Notes: generated from the sequence alone by a model not told the origin. Shown: positions 16,364-25,445, counted from the first letter of the stretch. The stretch is DNA of 64,000 bases from Streptomyces rimosus subsp. rimosus (GCF_000720725.1 NZ_JOCQ01000019.1:41849-105848), one strand, 5' to 3'. Numbers and translations: made by a program.

Positions 16364-17578
16364 ATGAGTGGGAAGCGGGAAACAGTGGTGGACGTCCAGG
16401 GCACGGTCGAGGACGGCTTCGAGCCGGTCCGCGACGCCTTCGCGGCCAACTTCGCGCGGCGCGGGGAGCGCGGCGCGGCTGTCGCCGTCTACCGGCACGG
16501 TCGCAAGATCGTCGACCTGTGGGGCGGCAGCCGGGACGCGGACGGCCCCGACGGGGGTACGGACGGCGGCGCCCCCTGGGAAGCGGACACCGCCCAGGTC
16601 ATCCGCTCCGCCACCAAGGGCGTCGCGGCCATCGTGCCGCTGCTGCTGCACCAGCGCGGCCTGCTCGACCTGGACGCGCCCGTCGGCACGTACTGGCCCG
16701 AGTTCAAGACCGCCGGCAAGGACCGCGTCCTGGTCCGCCACCTCCTCTCGCACCGCGCGGGCCTGCCCGTACTGGACACCCCGCTCACCCCGGAACAGGC
16801 CCTCGACGGCGTCAGCGGCCCCGCCGCCCTCGCCGCCCAGGCCCCCGCCTGGACGCCCGGCGCCGAGCACGGCTACCACGCCCAGACGTACAGCTGGCTG
16901 CTGGCCGAGCTGGTCCTGCGGGTCACCGGCCGCAGCATCGGCACCTGGATATCCGACGAGATATCCGGGCCGCTCGGCCTGGAGCTGTGGGTCGGCGCCC
17001 CCGCCGACGCGCGCGCCCGCGCCGGCCGCCTGGCCGATGTCGAGGCGCCCGCCCCGCCGGCCGCGGCCGGACTGCGCGTCCGCCCCAAGCGCGACGTCGC
17101 CGACGCCTACTGCGACCCCGCCTCCCTCACCCGGCGCGCCTTCGGCGCCATCACCCCGGCCCCCGACGAGAACGCCGACGCCTACCGCGCCGCCGAGCTC
17201 CCCGCCTCCAACGGCATCGCCACCGCCCGCGCCCTGGCCCGCTGCTACGCGGCGCTCATCGGCCCCGTCGACGGCCACCCCCGCCTCTTCGCGCCCGCCA
17301 CGCTCACCCTGGCCCGTACGGAGGAGTCGGCGGGCCCGGACCGCACCCTCGTCGTGAACACCCGCTTCGGCCTCGGCTACATGCTGCACGGCCCCGCCTC
17401 GCCGCTGCTGGCCCCCGGCTCCTTCGGCCACCCCGGCCGCGGCGGCTGCCTGGCCTTCGCGGACCCCGAGTCCGGTACGGCCTTCGGCTACGTCACCAAC
17501 GGCATGCAGCAGAACGTGACGGCCGACCCGCGCGCGCAGGCGCTGGTGCGGGCGCTGCGGGGCGCGCTCGACGCCTGA
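16364..17578 (+). CDS. Serine hydrolase, class C beta-lactamase-like fold
   Basis: 404 residues. IRSATKGVAAI gives the SxxK pair (Ser82, Lys85). GYHAQTYSWLLAELVLRVTG carries the tyrosine element, and FGHPGRGGCLAFADPESGTAFGY the third motif. The order of blocks and the leading DGFEPVRDAFAANFARRGERGAAVAVYR match the paralogue at 8339, so the two are diverged copies. No signal peptide. The first ATG has a poor ribosome site; GTG at 16385, preceded by GGGAA, would shorten the protein by 7 residues without loss of the domain. Esterase or peptidase activity is more likely than antibiotic hydrolysis. Confidence 0.87.
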   Translation: MSGKRETVVDVQGTVEDGFEPVRDAFAANFARRGERGAAVAVYRHGRKIVDLWGGSRDADGPDGGTDGGAPWEADTAQVIRSATKGVAAIVPLLLHQRGLLDLDAPVGTYWPEFKTAGKDRVLVRHLLSHRAGLPVLDTPLTPEQALDGVSGPAALAAQAPAWTPGAEHGYHAQTYSWLLAELVLRVTGRSIGTWISDEISGPLGLELWVGAPADARARAGRLADVEAPAPPAAAGLRVRPKRDVADAYCDPASLTRRAFGAITPAPDENADAYRAAELPASNGIATARALARCYAALIGPVDGHPRLFAPATLTLARTEESAGPDRTLVVNTRFGLGYMLHGPASPLLAPGSFGHPGRGGCLAFADPESGTAFGYVTNGMQQNVTADPRAQALVRALRGALDA

Positions 17579-17605
17579 GCGTGCGGGACGGACGTGTCGT
17601 AAGTG

Positions 17606-17622
17606 ACGGGTGGGGCACCCGT
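17606..17622 (+). terminator. Hairpin after the serine hydrolase
   Basis: ACGGGTG-GGG-CACCCGT, a perfect 7-bp stem with a 3-base loop, 28 bases after the stop codon. Confidence 0.5.
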
Positions 17623-17657
17623 ACGCCTGACACCCCACCGCACCCGAAGGAGCCGAC

Positions 17658-17819
17658 ATGGCCGACGAGCGGAAGATGAAGGACCCCCGGGAGGCCGGGC
17701 CCGACCGGGACAAGCCGGAGCCGCGGCGCAGCGAGCGGGACCGCAGCGCCGAGGAGGTCAACGCGGACCAGCCGTCCGTACGCGGCGAGAAGCCGAAGCC
17801 GGCGCCGAAGCGGTACTGA
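17658..17819 (+). CDS. Small highly charged protein of unknown function
   Basis: A 53-residue open frame begins MADERKMKDPREAGPDRDKP and ends PKPKPAPKRY-type (EKPKPAPKRY). AAGGAG sits 6 bases before the ATG, and every third base is G or C as in neighbouring genes, so it is very likely translated. Composition is about half charged residues plus proline, with no cysteine and no hydrophobic stretch, so it should be disordered and soluble. No family is recognised. It stands alone between a hairpin and an SDR gene. Confidence 0.7.
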   Translation: MADERKMKDPREAGPDRDKPEPRRSERDRSAEEVNADQPSVRGEKPKPAPKRY

Positions 17820-17913
17820 CCGGGCGCCCGGCCCGGGCCGCCCACCGGGCACGCGGAACACCGCACGTCCACGCGGTCTGTTGCTCCTGAGGCCCATGCG
17901 CCAAGGTGTGCGC

Positions 17914-18741
17914 ATGAGGCGATTCGACGGCTACAGCGTACTGATCACCGGCGCCGGCCGGGGCATCGGCGAGGCCACCGCGCTGCGGCTCGCCACCGAG
18001 GGTGCGCGGGTCCTGGTCACCGACCTGGACGGGGAGCGCGCCGGGCAGGCGGCCGCCCGGATCCGCGAGAGCGCCCCCGTACGGGACAGCGGCGGCACCG
18101 CCGAGGCGCTGGCCTGCGACGTGGCGGACCGGACCGCCGTCGACGCGGCCGTCGCACACGCCGTGCACCGCTTCGGCGGGCTCGACGTGCTGGTCAACAG
18201 CGCCCACCGGTGCCTGCCCGACCCGCCGCGCTTCGAGACGTACCGGGACGAGGACTGGGCCGGTGACCTGGACGTCACCCTCGGCGGCGCCTTCCGCTGC
18301 GCCCGCGCCGCGCTGCCCCACCTCGCCGCCGCCGACGGCCGCGGCGCGATCGTCAGCGTCGGCTCGGTCAACGGCGAGCAGGACTTCGGCAACCACGCCT
18401 ACAGCGCCGCCAAGGCGGGCCTGGCCTCCCTCACCCGTACGCTCGCGGGCGAGGCGGCGGCCCGGGGCGTACGGGTCAACCTGGTCGCCCCGGGCACCGT
18501 CGACACCCCGAACTGGGCCGACCGCCCCGACTCCCTGAAGCGCGCCGCGGCCGTCTACCCCCTGGGCCGGGTCGGCCGCCCCGACGACATCGCCGCCGCC
18601 GTCGCCTTCCTGGCCTCCTCCGACGCCGCCTGGATCACCGGCGTCACGCTCCCGGTGGACGGCGGCATCCTGACCAGCAACGCGGCACTGCGCGACGCGC
18701 TGCGCGGGGGCGGTCCGGAGCGGTTCGCTTTCAGCCGGTGA
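17914..18741 (+). CDS. Short-chain dehydrogenase/reductase (SDR)
   Basis: 275 residues of a classical SDR: TGAGRGIGEA cofactor loop at 13-22, an Asp at the end of beta-2 (VTDLDGE) favouring NAD, LVNSAH in place of the usual NNAG, catalytic Ser in VSVGSVNG, and YSAAKAG as YxxxK. PLGRVGRPDDIAAAVAFLAS and the ITG...VDGG ending are standard. ATG 17914 follows AAGG at a 7-base distance; the earlier in-frame ATG at 17896 has its purine tract too close. Its last 11 bases overlap the end of the convergent carotenoid oxygenase gene. Substrate unknown; alcohols from apocarotenoids are only a guess from the neighbour. Confidence 0.88.
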   Translation: MRRFDGYSVLITGAGRGIGEATALRLATEGARVLVTDLDGERAGQAAARIRESAPVRDSGGTAEALACDVADRTAVDAAVAHAVHRFGGLDVLVNSAHRCLPDPPRFETYRDEDWAGDLDVTLGGAFRCARAALPHLAAADGRGAIVSVGSVNGEQDFGNHAYSAAKAGLASLTRTLAGEAAARGVRVNLVAPGTVDTPNWADRPDSLKRAAAVYPLGRVGRPDDIAAAVAFLASSDAAWITGVTLPVDGGILTSNAALRDALRGGGPERFAFSR

Positions 18742-20122
18742 ACCGGCGCGCGGTGGGGCGCGTGCCGGGGACCCAGTTGCCGTGGAAGCCCGCCGGTATA
18801 CGCACGGGCACGTGGACCTCGGCGACTGGCGCGGCGCCGAGGTCGGCGGCGTCCAGGATGGCCAGGTAGCTGGTGCCGCAGGCGCGGTCGTGGGCGAACG
18901 TCAGGAGGTATCCGTCGTCTTCCCGGCCGGGGACCGCAACGGCGCGGGGGACGAAGACGGGCTCCCCGCAGGTGTGGCCGTCGGGGAAGCGATGGGTGCT
19001 GCGCAGGGCGCCACGGGCCAGGTCGTACTTGTGGATCTCGGCGTGCCGGGGCTCGGCGTCCAGGGTGAACCCGGCGGTGTAGCCGTAGCGGTGGCGCAGG
19101 CCGATGACGGTGTCGGCGATGCGGGGGTATTCGCTGGGCGCGTCGTCCAGCGGAGTCTCGGTGACCTTGCCGGTGGCCAGGTGCAGCTCCCACTGGTGCA
19201 GGACGGGCAGGCCGCCGCCGAGGTCCGCCGGCCCCTGGCGCCACAGGGACGGGACGCGAGTACCGGTGAGGGTGATCGTCCCGTCGGCCTCGAAGGCGTT
19301 CATCGTGTGCCATACGAAGCAGGGGGTGACGTCGAACCACCGTACGGGGGCGCCTTGCCGGGCCCGGGGCAGGACGCCGAAGCGGGCGCGGTGCCCGTCG
19401 TCCCATCGCCAGGGCGGGTCGCCGGTGGCGGCCCGCTCGGCGTCGAAGACGACGGGCAGGTCCATGAAGACGACGTGGCGGGCGGTGAGGGCGAAGTCGT
19501 GCATCATGACCGCCCGCGGCAGGTCCACGGTCTGCTTCTGGAGCACGTCGCCGGTCGAGGAGGCCCGGTAGTAGGTCAGGTACGGGGGCCGCAGCCGGTA
19601 GCCGAAGAAGTGCAGTTCCCCGGTGCGGGGACAGGTCTTGGGGTGGGCGGTCATGGGGGTGGTGAGCGCCCCGTTGAAGGTGAAGACTCCGAGAGTCGCC
19701 AGGTCGGGGGTGACCTCGTAGGGGAAGCCGCCCTCTTCGAGAGCGAAGAGCCGGCCGGCGTGGGCGATCAGGTGGGTGTTGGCCGTGGTGACGCGGTAGT
19801 CGATCCGTGAGGTGGCCGGGTCGTAGGCGAGCGCGAAGCGGGAGACGCCGGGCTGCTCGTACAGCGGGGTGCGGACGTAGCGGTTGCGGTACCAGCCGGC
19901 GCGGCCGTCGGCCAGCGCGACGGTGTGGAGCATGCCGTCGCCGGCGAAGGAGTGGGGTGACCAGCCGCTGCGCGGGTTGGGCCCGTTGCGGAAGTACTGG
20001 CCGCACAGCTCCCTGGGGATGGTGCCGGTCACCTCGCTGGGCAGGTGGGTGGCTTCGGTGGCGATCGGTGCGTTGTTGCCGGAGAGGTGCAGGGGTGTGG
20101 GAGAGCCTGATGGCGTGGTCAT
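18731..20122 (-). CDS. Carotenoid oxygenase (RPE65/CCD family)
   Basis: 463 residues. The four iron-binding histidines of the family can be placed: His160 (MTAHPK), His208 (AVMMHDFALT), His272 (FVWHTMNAFE) and His447 (AGFHGNWV). GQYFRNGPNPRSGWSPHSFAGDGMLH is the conserved N-terminal block. The enzyme cleaves a double bond in carotenoids, apocarotenoids or stilbene-type substrates with O2 and non-haem Fe(II). No signal peptide. AGGAG lies 8 bases before the ATG. No carotenoid synthesis gene is in the window, so the substrate is open. The gene overlaps the convergent SDR by 11 bases. Confidence 0.92.
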   Translation of the reverse strand: MTTPSGSPTPLHLSGNNAPIATEATHLPSEVTGTIPRELCGQYFRNGPNPRSGWSPHSFAGDGMLHTVALADGRAGWYRNRYVRTPLYEQPGVSRFALAYDPATSRIDYRVTTANTHLIAHAGRLFALEEGGFPYEVTPDLATLGVFTFNGALTTPMTAHPKTCPRTGELHFFGYRLRPPYLTYYRASSTGDVLQKQTVDLPRAVMMHDFALTARHVVFMDLPVVFDAERAATGDPPWRWDDGHRARFGVLPRARQGAPVRWFDVTPCFVWHTMNAFEADGTITLTGTRVPSLWRQGPADLGGGLPVLHQWELHLATGKVTETPLDDAPSEYPRIADTVIGLRHRYGYTAGFTLDAEPRHAEIHKYDLARGALRSTHRFPDGHTCGEPVFVPRAVAVPGREDDGYLLTFAHDRACGTSYLAILDAADLGAAPVAEVHVPVRIPAGFHGNWVPGTRPTARRFTG

Positions 20123-20257
20123 CTGCGGTCTCCTGCCGTGGGGCGGTGCGGCCAGGGTCCCGCAGCCGGGTTTGCGGCGGCAGTCTTGTTCTTTTCGCGT
20201 GCGTCAGCCGCCGCCGTCCCCCTCCAAGATGGGCAAGCGGAAGCGCGACGCCCGTAC

Positions 20258-21103
20258 CTAACGCAGCATCAACGCGATCCCCGCCACCATCAGCCCCGCC
20301 GCCACCAGGCGCGGAGCGCCGAAGCGCTCCTTGAAGAACAGGGTGCCGATGGCGGCGCCGACGATGATCGAGGACTCGCGGAGGGCGGCGATGGGGGCCA
20401 GCGCGGCCTGGGTCTGGGCCCACAGGACCAGACCGTAGGCGAAGACGGAGAGGACGCCGCCGGCCAGGCCGCGCAGGGCCGTCGGGCGGAGCTGGGTGAG
20501 CAGGGCGCGGCGGCGGGTGGCCAGGGCGTAGGCGGGGACGGCCAGGCCCTCCAGGATCATCAGCCAGGCGATGTAGCCGGGGGCGGTGCCGGAGGCGCGG
20601 ACGCCCACGCCGTCCACCGTGGTGTACGACGCTATGGCCAGGCCGGTGGCGAGCGCGGCGACCAGGGCGGGCCAGTGCGGCTTCGCCCCCGAGCCGCGGA
20701 TGCCCCAGAGCGCGACGCCGACCAGGCCCGCCGAGGCGAGCGCCACACCGGCGACGCCCCACGCGTCCGGCACCTCGCCGACGAAGACGGCGGCCAGGAC
20801 CGTGACGACCAGTGGCGCGGTGCCGCGCGCGATGGGGTACATCTGCCCGAACTCGCCCAGCCGGAACGACTGCATCAGCAGGACCTGGTAGACGATGTGC
20901 AGAACGACGGAGGCGAGGAGCGGCGGCCAGGCGCCGGCCGCGGGCAGCGGCGAGAAGCAGGCCAGCACGGCCCCGCAGAGCGCGCCGCCGCCACCGACCA
21001 GCGTGAAGGCGAGCAGCTGGTCCTTGATGTTGTGGGCGATCGCGTTCCAGCTGGCGTGCGTGACGGCGGCGATCAGGACCGCCGCGACGACCAGGGGGCT
21101 CAT
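20258..21103 (-). CDS. EamA/DMT-superfamily permease
   Basis: 281 residues, ten predicted membrane helices in two EamA-like halves of five (1-135 and 150-281). SFRLGEFGQMYPIARGTAPLVV at the end of the first half and LRESSIIVGAAIGTLFFKERFG in the second are the family blocks. The FKERFG motif before the last helix is characteristic. These permeases move amino acids, metabolites or drugs outward by antiport. It precedes the carotenoid oxygenase on the same strand with a 135-bp gap. Substrate unknown. Confidence 0.88.
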   Translation of the reverse strand: MSPLVVAAVLIAAVTHASWNAIAHNIKDQLLAFTLVGGGGALCGAVLACFSPLPAAGAWPPLLASVVLHIVYQVLLMQSFRLGEFGQMYPIARGTAPLVVTVLAAVFVGEVPDAWGVAGVALASAGLVGVALWGIRGSGAKPHWPALVAALATGLAIASYTTVDGVGVRASGTAPGYIAWLMILEGLAVPAYALATRRRALLTQLRPTALRGLAGGVLSVFAYGLVLWAQTQAALAPIAALRESSIIVGAAIGTLFFKERFGAPRLVAAGLMVAGIALMLR

Positions 21104-21316
21104 GCGGGCCGCTCGCGTATGTCGGCCGCGCGGTTCCGGGCGTGCGGGGCCGGCGGGCGGGGAGCTTGGTGACCGTACGGGAAATGGCGCATGGCCCGCA
21201 CGCTAGCTCTAGGTGTACGGGCCACGCGATGGTGAACGGGAGGGGTGGGGCAGATCACCCCGGGTGGGGCGGCTCTTGCGTTCTTCCGCGGAAGGGCCGC
21301 CCCCGGCCGGGGAGCC

Positions 21317-22969
21317 TCAGCCCGCCGACAGGATCGACCGGACGACCGGCCCGGCGTTCGAGCCGCCGTGGCCGCTGGCCGGGACGACGGCCGCCGCGGC
21401 CATGTCGCCGCGGTAGGCGGTGAACCAGGCGTTCGGCTTCTCCTGGCCGTCCACCTCCGCAGAACCGGTCTTCGCGCCGATGTCACCACTGAGCCCGGAC
21501 ATCGCCTCCGCCGCCGTACCGGACGTGGCGGTCAGCTTCATCAGGGACTTCAGGGCCGACGCGGTGCCCGCCTTCATCGTGCGCGGGGCCTTGGCGAGCG
21601 ACCGGTTGTCGAGCGAGGGCGCGACGATGTACGGCTGGTGGAAGCCGCCGTTCTGGACGGTCGCCGCGACCGAGGCGACGGTCAGCGGGTTCATCCGCAC
21701 CCCGCCCTGCCCGATCAGCGAGGCGGCCATCTGCGCGTCGCTCTGCACCGGTACCGCGCCGTCGAAGGTGGGGATGCCGGTCTGCCAGTTCAGGCCGATG
21801 CCGAAGACGTCGCGCGCCTGCTGCGTCAGGTCGTCGTCCTTGAGCTTGGGCGCCATGGAGATGAACGCGTTGTTGCAGGACGCGGCGAAGCTCTGCGCGA
21901 AGGTGCCGTTCTTGATCTCGGACTCGTTCAGGTTCTGGAACTTCCAGCCGCCGACCGTCACGAACTTCTCGCACGGGTGCGGCTTGTCCGGCGCCGTCAG
22001 CCCCTTGTCGATCAGCATCGAGGCCGTCACGATCTTCATTGTGGAGCCGGGCGCCAGCGAGCCCTGGGTGGCCGTGTTGAAGCCCTTCTCCGGCGAGTTG
22101 GCGATGGCCAGGATCTCGCCGGTGCTCGGCTTGAGGGCGACCGCGGACGCCTTCGGCTTGCCCTTGACCGCCTTCTCGGCCGCCTCCTGCACCTTGGCGT
22201 CCAGCGTGGTCTTCAGCGTGCCGGGCCTGCCCTTGGAGAGCACCTTCAGCGTCTCGTCGGGCTTCTGCGCCTTGTCGCCGCCGGGCCGGTCGACGAACAG
22301 CTCGACGCCCGGCTTGCCGTCCGTCTTCTTGCCGAACTTGTCGCGCAGACTGTCCAGCACCCCGGCCAGCGCCGGGTGCGCCTCCTTGGTCAGCTCGGCA
22401 CCGTTGCGGTCCACCGCCTTGATGGGCGGCGCCTCGGACTCGCCGGTGCGCAGCACGTCGCCCTTGCCCAGCTTGGGGTGCAGCACGCTCGGCGCCCAGG
22501 CGACGCGCGGCTCACCGGTCTCCTGGTCGCGCTTGACGGTCAGTGAAGTCGCGTAGGAGACCGGCTCCTTCATGTCCTTGTACGAGATCTGCGCGCTGAC
22601 GGTGTAGGCGACCTTGTCGCCGGTGGCCTTGCCGGGCGTCAGCTTCAGGTCCGTGAAATGGGTCTGCTTCGGGTACGCGGTCAGGGCGGCGGCCGCCGTC
22701 TTCGCGTCGTCCGTGAGCGCGGCGGCCTTGTCGGCGGTCCCCGCCTTCCAGGCGTCCAGGAACTTCCCGGCGGTGCCGGTCACTTCGGCGGCGGACAGCG
22801 GGCCGGACTTCACCGCGGGCGCGCCCTCGGGCTTGCCGTCCTGGGCGGCGCGGACCTGCTGGGGCCGCTCGTCGTCACCGGAGCCGCCGAGCAGCGTATA
22901 GCCGCCGACGCCGCCCGCGACCAGGGCCACCGCCCCGCCGATCAGCCCGTACCTCACCTCACGGCGCAT
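21317..22969 (-). CDS. Class B penicillin-binding protein with NTF2-like domain
   Basis: 550 residues. One membrane anchor near the N-terminus (YGLIGGAVALVAGGVGGYTLL) leads to an NTF2-like MecA N-domain at about 55-175, a dimerisation region, and a transpeptidase domain from ~235. Active-site motifs are STMK (Ser309, Lys312), SCN (364-366) and KTG (500-502). It cross-links peptidoglycan stems on the outer side of the membrane. The architecture matches the PBP2a-like proteins of actinobacteria. Start at the ATG with GGGAGG upstream; the longer frame adds cysteine-rich residues that do not fit. Monocistronic, with a 213-bp gap to the permease. Confidence 0.92.
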   Translation of the reverse strand: MRREVRYGLIGGAVALVAGGVGGYTLLGGSGDDERPQQVRAAQDGKPEGAPAVKSGPLSAAEVTGTAGKFLDAWKAGTADKAAALTDDAKTAAAALTAYPKQTHFTDLKLTPGKATGDKVAYTVSAQISYKDMKEPVSYATSLTVKRDQETGEPRVAWAPSVLHPKLGKGDVLRTGESEAPPIKAVDRNGAELTKEAHPALAGVLDSLRDKFGKKTDGKPGVELFVDRPGGDKAQKPDETLKVLSKGRPGTLKTTLDAKVQEAAEKAVKGKPKASAVALKPSTGEILAIANSPEKGFNTATQGSLAPGSTMKIVTASMLIDKGLTAPDKPHPCEKFVTVGGWKFQNLNESEIKNGTFAQSFAASCNNAFISMAPKLKDDDLTQQARDVFGIGLNWQTGIPTFDGAVPVQSDAQMAASLIGQGGVRMNPLTVASVAATVQNGGFHQPYIVAPSLDNRSLAKAPRTMKAGTASALKSLMKLTATSGTAAEAMSGLSGDIGAKTGSAEVDGQEKPNAWFTAYRGDMAAAAVVPASGHGGSNAGPVVRSILSAG

Positions 22970-23067
22970 GTCGCCGATCCCCTCCCGAATCCTCGTTCTT
23001 CCGCACGCACACAAGAACGTGCAGCGCACTCTATGGGACACGGGGTACGGGGGTGAGTCTCGGCCCT

Positions 23068-23103
23068 GTGATACGGGCGACGTCGGTGATACGGGCGACG
23101 CCG
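23068..23103. repeat. Two tandem 18-bp units
   Basis: GTGATACGGGCGACGTCG followed at once by GTGATACGGGCGACGCCG (one mismatch), then GTGACG of a third copy. It lies between the penicillin-binding protein promoter and the 3' end of the next gene. Function not evident. Confidence 0.6.
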
Positions 23104-23111
23104 GTGACGCC

Positions 23112-23459
23112 TCAGCGCCCCGGCGGCCGCTTCGTGGCGAGCGGCGACCAGTACCGGGATTCGACCACCACCATCGCGGTGACGCGGAAGACCACGGTCT
23201 TCTGCCCGTCGACCTCGGTGGTGGCCGTCAGCCCCACCGCGTCACCGATCAGCGGGTTGTTGCTCTCCTGCCAGGTCAGCCCGGGATAGTGCTGCCGTTC
23301 GGCCCAGGTCTCGGCCTCCTCCCGGGCCTGCTCCATGTCGACGAACACCGCGAGGGCCAGCTCCTTGCAGGCGGGCGCGACCGTGCGCAGCGCACCGTGG
23401 TCCTGGACCTGCTCCGGCTTGTTGTGCTCGATGACGTACACGATCTGCGGGCTGCTCAA
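23112..23459 (-). CDS. Conserved hypothetical protein with TTG start
   Basis: 115 residues, acidic N-terminal half, no membrane segment. SPQIVYVIEHNKPEQVQDHG, then a helix EQAREEAETWAERQHYPG and a strand-rich C-terminus (TTEVDGQKTVVFRVTAMVVVESRYWSPL) suggest a small alpha-beta fold. The start is a TTG, which is rare, but GGGAGGG lies 8 bases before it and no ATG or GTG is better placed; GTG six codons later is the alternative. No family recognised. It ends just beside the tandem repeat and faces no partner gene. Confidence 0.65.
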   Translation of the reverse strand: MSSPQIVYVIEHNKPEQVQDHGALRTVAPACKELALAVFVDMEQAREEAETWAERQHYPGLTWQESNNPLIGDAVGLTATTEVDGQKTVVFRVTAMVVVESRYWSPLATKRPPGR

Positions 23460-23611
23460 TTACGGTCCCTCCCCGGCCGTCCGTGGCTCCAGGGCGGCGA
23501 TCGGCATTGATCGGCATCGTTCGATGACGGCCAAGTATGACCGCCGCCGCTGCGCGGACGGCGCTTTCGGTGTACGGGTTCCGGCCGTGTCGTGTCCTGC
23601 GACCGGCCGGC

Positions 23612-25333
23612 CTAGACCCAGGTGTCGAACCACATACGGTTGTGCCAGGCGCTCTTGGGGATCGGCTGGCCGGTGTAGAGCGGATAGAAATAGATGAAGT
23701 TCCAGACGATGAGCAGGACGAGTACCCCGGCGCCCACCGCGCCCACCGCGCGCCGCCGTTCGCCCGACCCCGGCGGGCCGAGGATCGCGCCGATCATCAT
23801 GGCCAGCGCCAGGCACACGAACGGCACGAACACCACCGCGTAGAACAGGAAGATCGTCCGGTCCTGGTACAGGAACCACGGCAGATAGCCCGCGGCGATG
23901 CCGCAGGCGACGGCGCCCGCCCGCCAGTCCCGCTTGAACAGCCAGCGGTAGAGCACGTACAGAAGCGCGAAACACCCGGCCCACCACAGCAGGGGAGTAC
24001 CCAGCGCGAGCACTTCACGCGCACAGCCTTCGGCCGCCGTGCAGCCGTCGTGCCCCATCTTGGGGTCCTCGTAGAAGTACGAGACGGGCCGGCCCTGCAC
24101 CAGCCAGCTCCACGGGTTCGACTGGTAGGTGTGCGGCGTGGACAGGCCCTTGTGGAAGTCGTAGACCTCGGTCTCGTAGTGCCACAGGCTGCGCAGCCAG
24201 TCCGGCAGCCAGGACGCGCCCGCGCGCCCTTCCGGGGTGGCGGTGGCCCAGTCCCGGTAGTAGCCGCCCTTGGTGACCAGCCAGCCGGTCCACGTCACCA
24301 GGTACGCGGCCAGCGCCACCACGACCGTCGAGACGAACGCGGGCAGCAGATCGCGGCGCAGCACGGCGCGCACCGGATGCCGCGCGCCCGCCGTGCGCCG
24401 CCCGGCCGCGTCCCACAGCACCATCAGCACGGCGAACGCCGCCAGGTAGTACAGGCCGTTCCACTTGCTCGCCGCGGACAGGCCCAGGCACAGCCCGGCC
24501 GCCAGCCGCCACGGCCGCCACCCCAGCCGCAGCCCGTCGCCCACCTTCTCGTCCGGCCGCGCCAGCCCGTCCGCGCCGACCGGCAGCGCCGCCGCCAGCC
24601 GCGCCCGGGTACGGTCCCGGTCCACCAGCAGGCAGCCGAACGCCGCCACCACCCAGAACATGACGATGAGGTCCAGCAGCGCCGTACGGCTCATCACGAA
24701 GTGCAGACCGTCCACCGCCAGCAGGAAGCCCGCCAGGCAGCCCAGTGCCGTCGAGCGCAGCAGCCGGCGGCCGATACGGCAGACCATCAGCACCGACAGC
24801 GTGCCGAGCAGCGCCACCACGAACCGCCAGCCGAAGGGGTTCATGCCGAACGCCCACTCGCCCAGTGCGATCATCCACTTGCCCAGCGGCGGGTGGACGA
24901 CATAGGAGTGCTCGGGCGAGAGCAGGATCTCCTGGGGGTGGGCGAGCAGCGCGTCGTTGGCGTTCTTCGCCCAGGTGCCCTCGTAGCCGTACTGGAGCAG
25001 CGACCAGGCGTCCTTGGGGTAGTACGTCTCGTCGAATATCACCTTCGCCGGGCTGCCCAGGTTCCAGAACCGCAGCACCCCGGCGAACAGCGCGACCAGC
25101 AGCGGCCCGCCCCAGCCCGACCAGCGCGCCAGCCGGCCCGCCGCGGCCGGGCCCAGGCCGAGCACCGACCACATCCGCTTCCCCGGCTCGGGGAACGCCG
25201 GTACCAGGCGCTCACGGGCGTCGGCCTCGGGCGCCCCGGTGTATCCGAACCGGCGCAGCCTGCGCTGCCACCGGCGGGGCTGACCGGCGAGCTCCTCGGC
25301 GCTGTGGGCGTCTGTCGCGGTGTCACTCGTCAC
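23612..25333 (-). CDS. pmt: Polyprenol-phosphate-mannose protein O-mannosyltransferase
   Basis: 573 residues, eleven or so membrane helices. IFDETYYPKDAWSLL in the first outer loop holds the Asp-Glu pair required for catalysis in the PMT (GT39) family, and VHPPLGKWMIALGEW follows as in yeast Pmt and mycobacterial Rv1002c. The enzyme transfers mannose from polyprenol phosphate mannose to Ser/Thr of exported proteins at the membrane. The GTG start has TACGAT six bases upstream on the same strand, so the message is probably leaderless. Divergent from rsmI, an arrangement I recall from other streptomycetes. Confidence 0.9.
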   Translation of the reverse strand: MTSDTATDAHSAEELAGQPRRWQRRLRRFGYTGAPEADARERLVPAFPEPGKRMWSVLGLGPAAAGRLARWSGWGGPLLVALFAGVLRFWNLGSPAKVIFDETYYPKDAWSLLQYGYEGTWAKNANDALLAHPQEILLSPEHSYVVHPPLGKWMIALGEWAFGMNPFGWRFVVALLGTLSVLMVCRIGRRLLRSTALGCLAGFLLAVDGLHFVMSRTALLDLIVMFWVVAAFGCLLVDRDRTRARLAAALPVGADGLARPDEKVGDGLRLGWRPWRLAAGLCLGLSAASKWNGLYYLAAFAVLMVLWDAAGRRTAGARHPVRAVLRRDLLPAFVSTVVVALAAYLVTWTGWLVTKGGYYRDWATATPEGRAGASWLPDWLRSLWHYETEVYDFHKGLSTPHTYQSNPWSWLVQGRPVSYFYEDPKMGHDGCTAAEGCAREVLALGTPLLWWAGCFALLYVLYRWLFKRDWRAGAVACGIAAGYLPWFLYQDRTIFLFYAVVFVPFVCLALAMMIGAILGPPGSGERRRAVGAVGAGVLVLLIVWNFIYFYPLYTGQPIPKSAWHNRMWFDTWV

Positions 25334-25339
25334 CGGCCC

Positions 25340-25345
25340 ATCGTA
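25340..25345 (-). promoter_or_regulatory. -10 element of a leaderless pmt transcript
   Basis: TACGAT (minus strand) ends six bases before the GTG, the spacing expected when transcription starts at the start codon. No ribosome site lies between. Confidence 0.5.
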
Positions 25346-25445
25346 GGGAAGCGGCCTGTGCGGGACGTGGGGGCGGCACGGCCGGTCGTACGGCTGGGAG
25401 TGCCGCTGGGAGATGTCCGACCCGTACGGCTGGGAGGATGGGGGC

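Noticed and set aside
23068..23103. Tandem repeat considered as a CRISPR fragment
   Set aside because: The units are directly adjacent with no spacers, and no cas gene is nearby.
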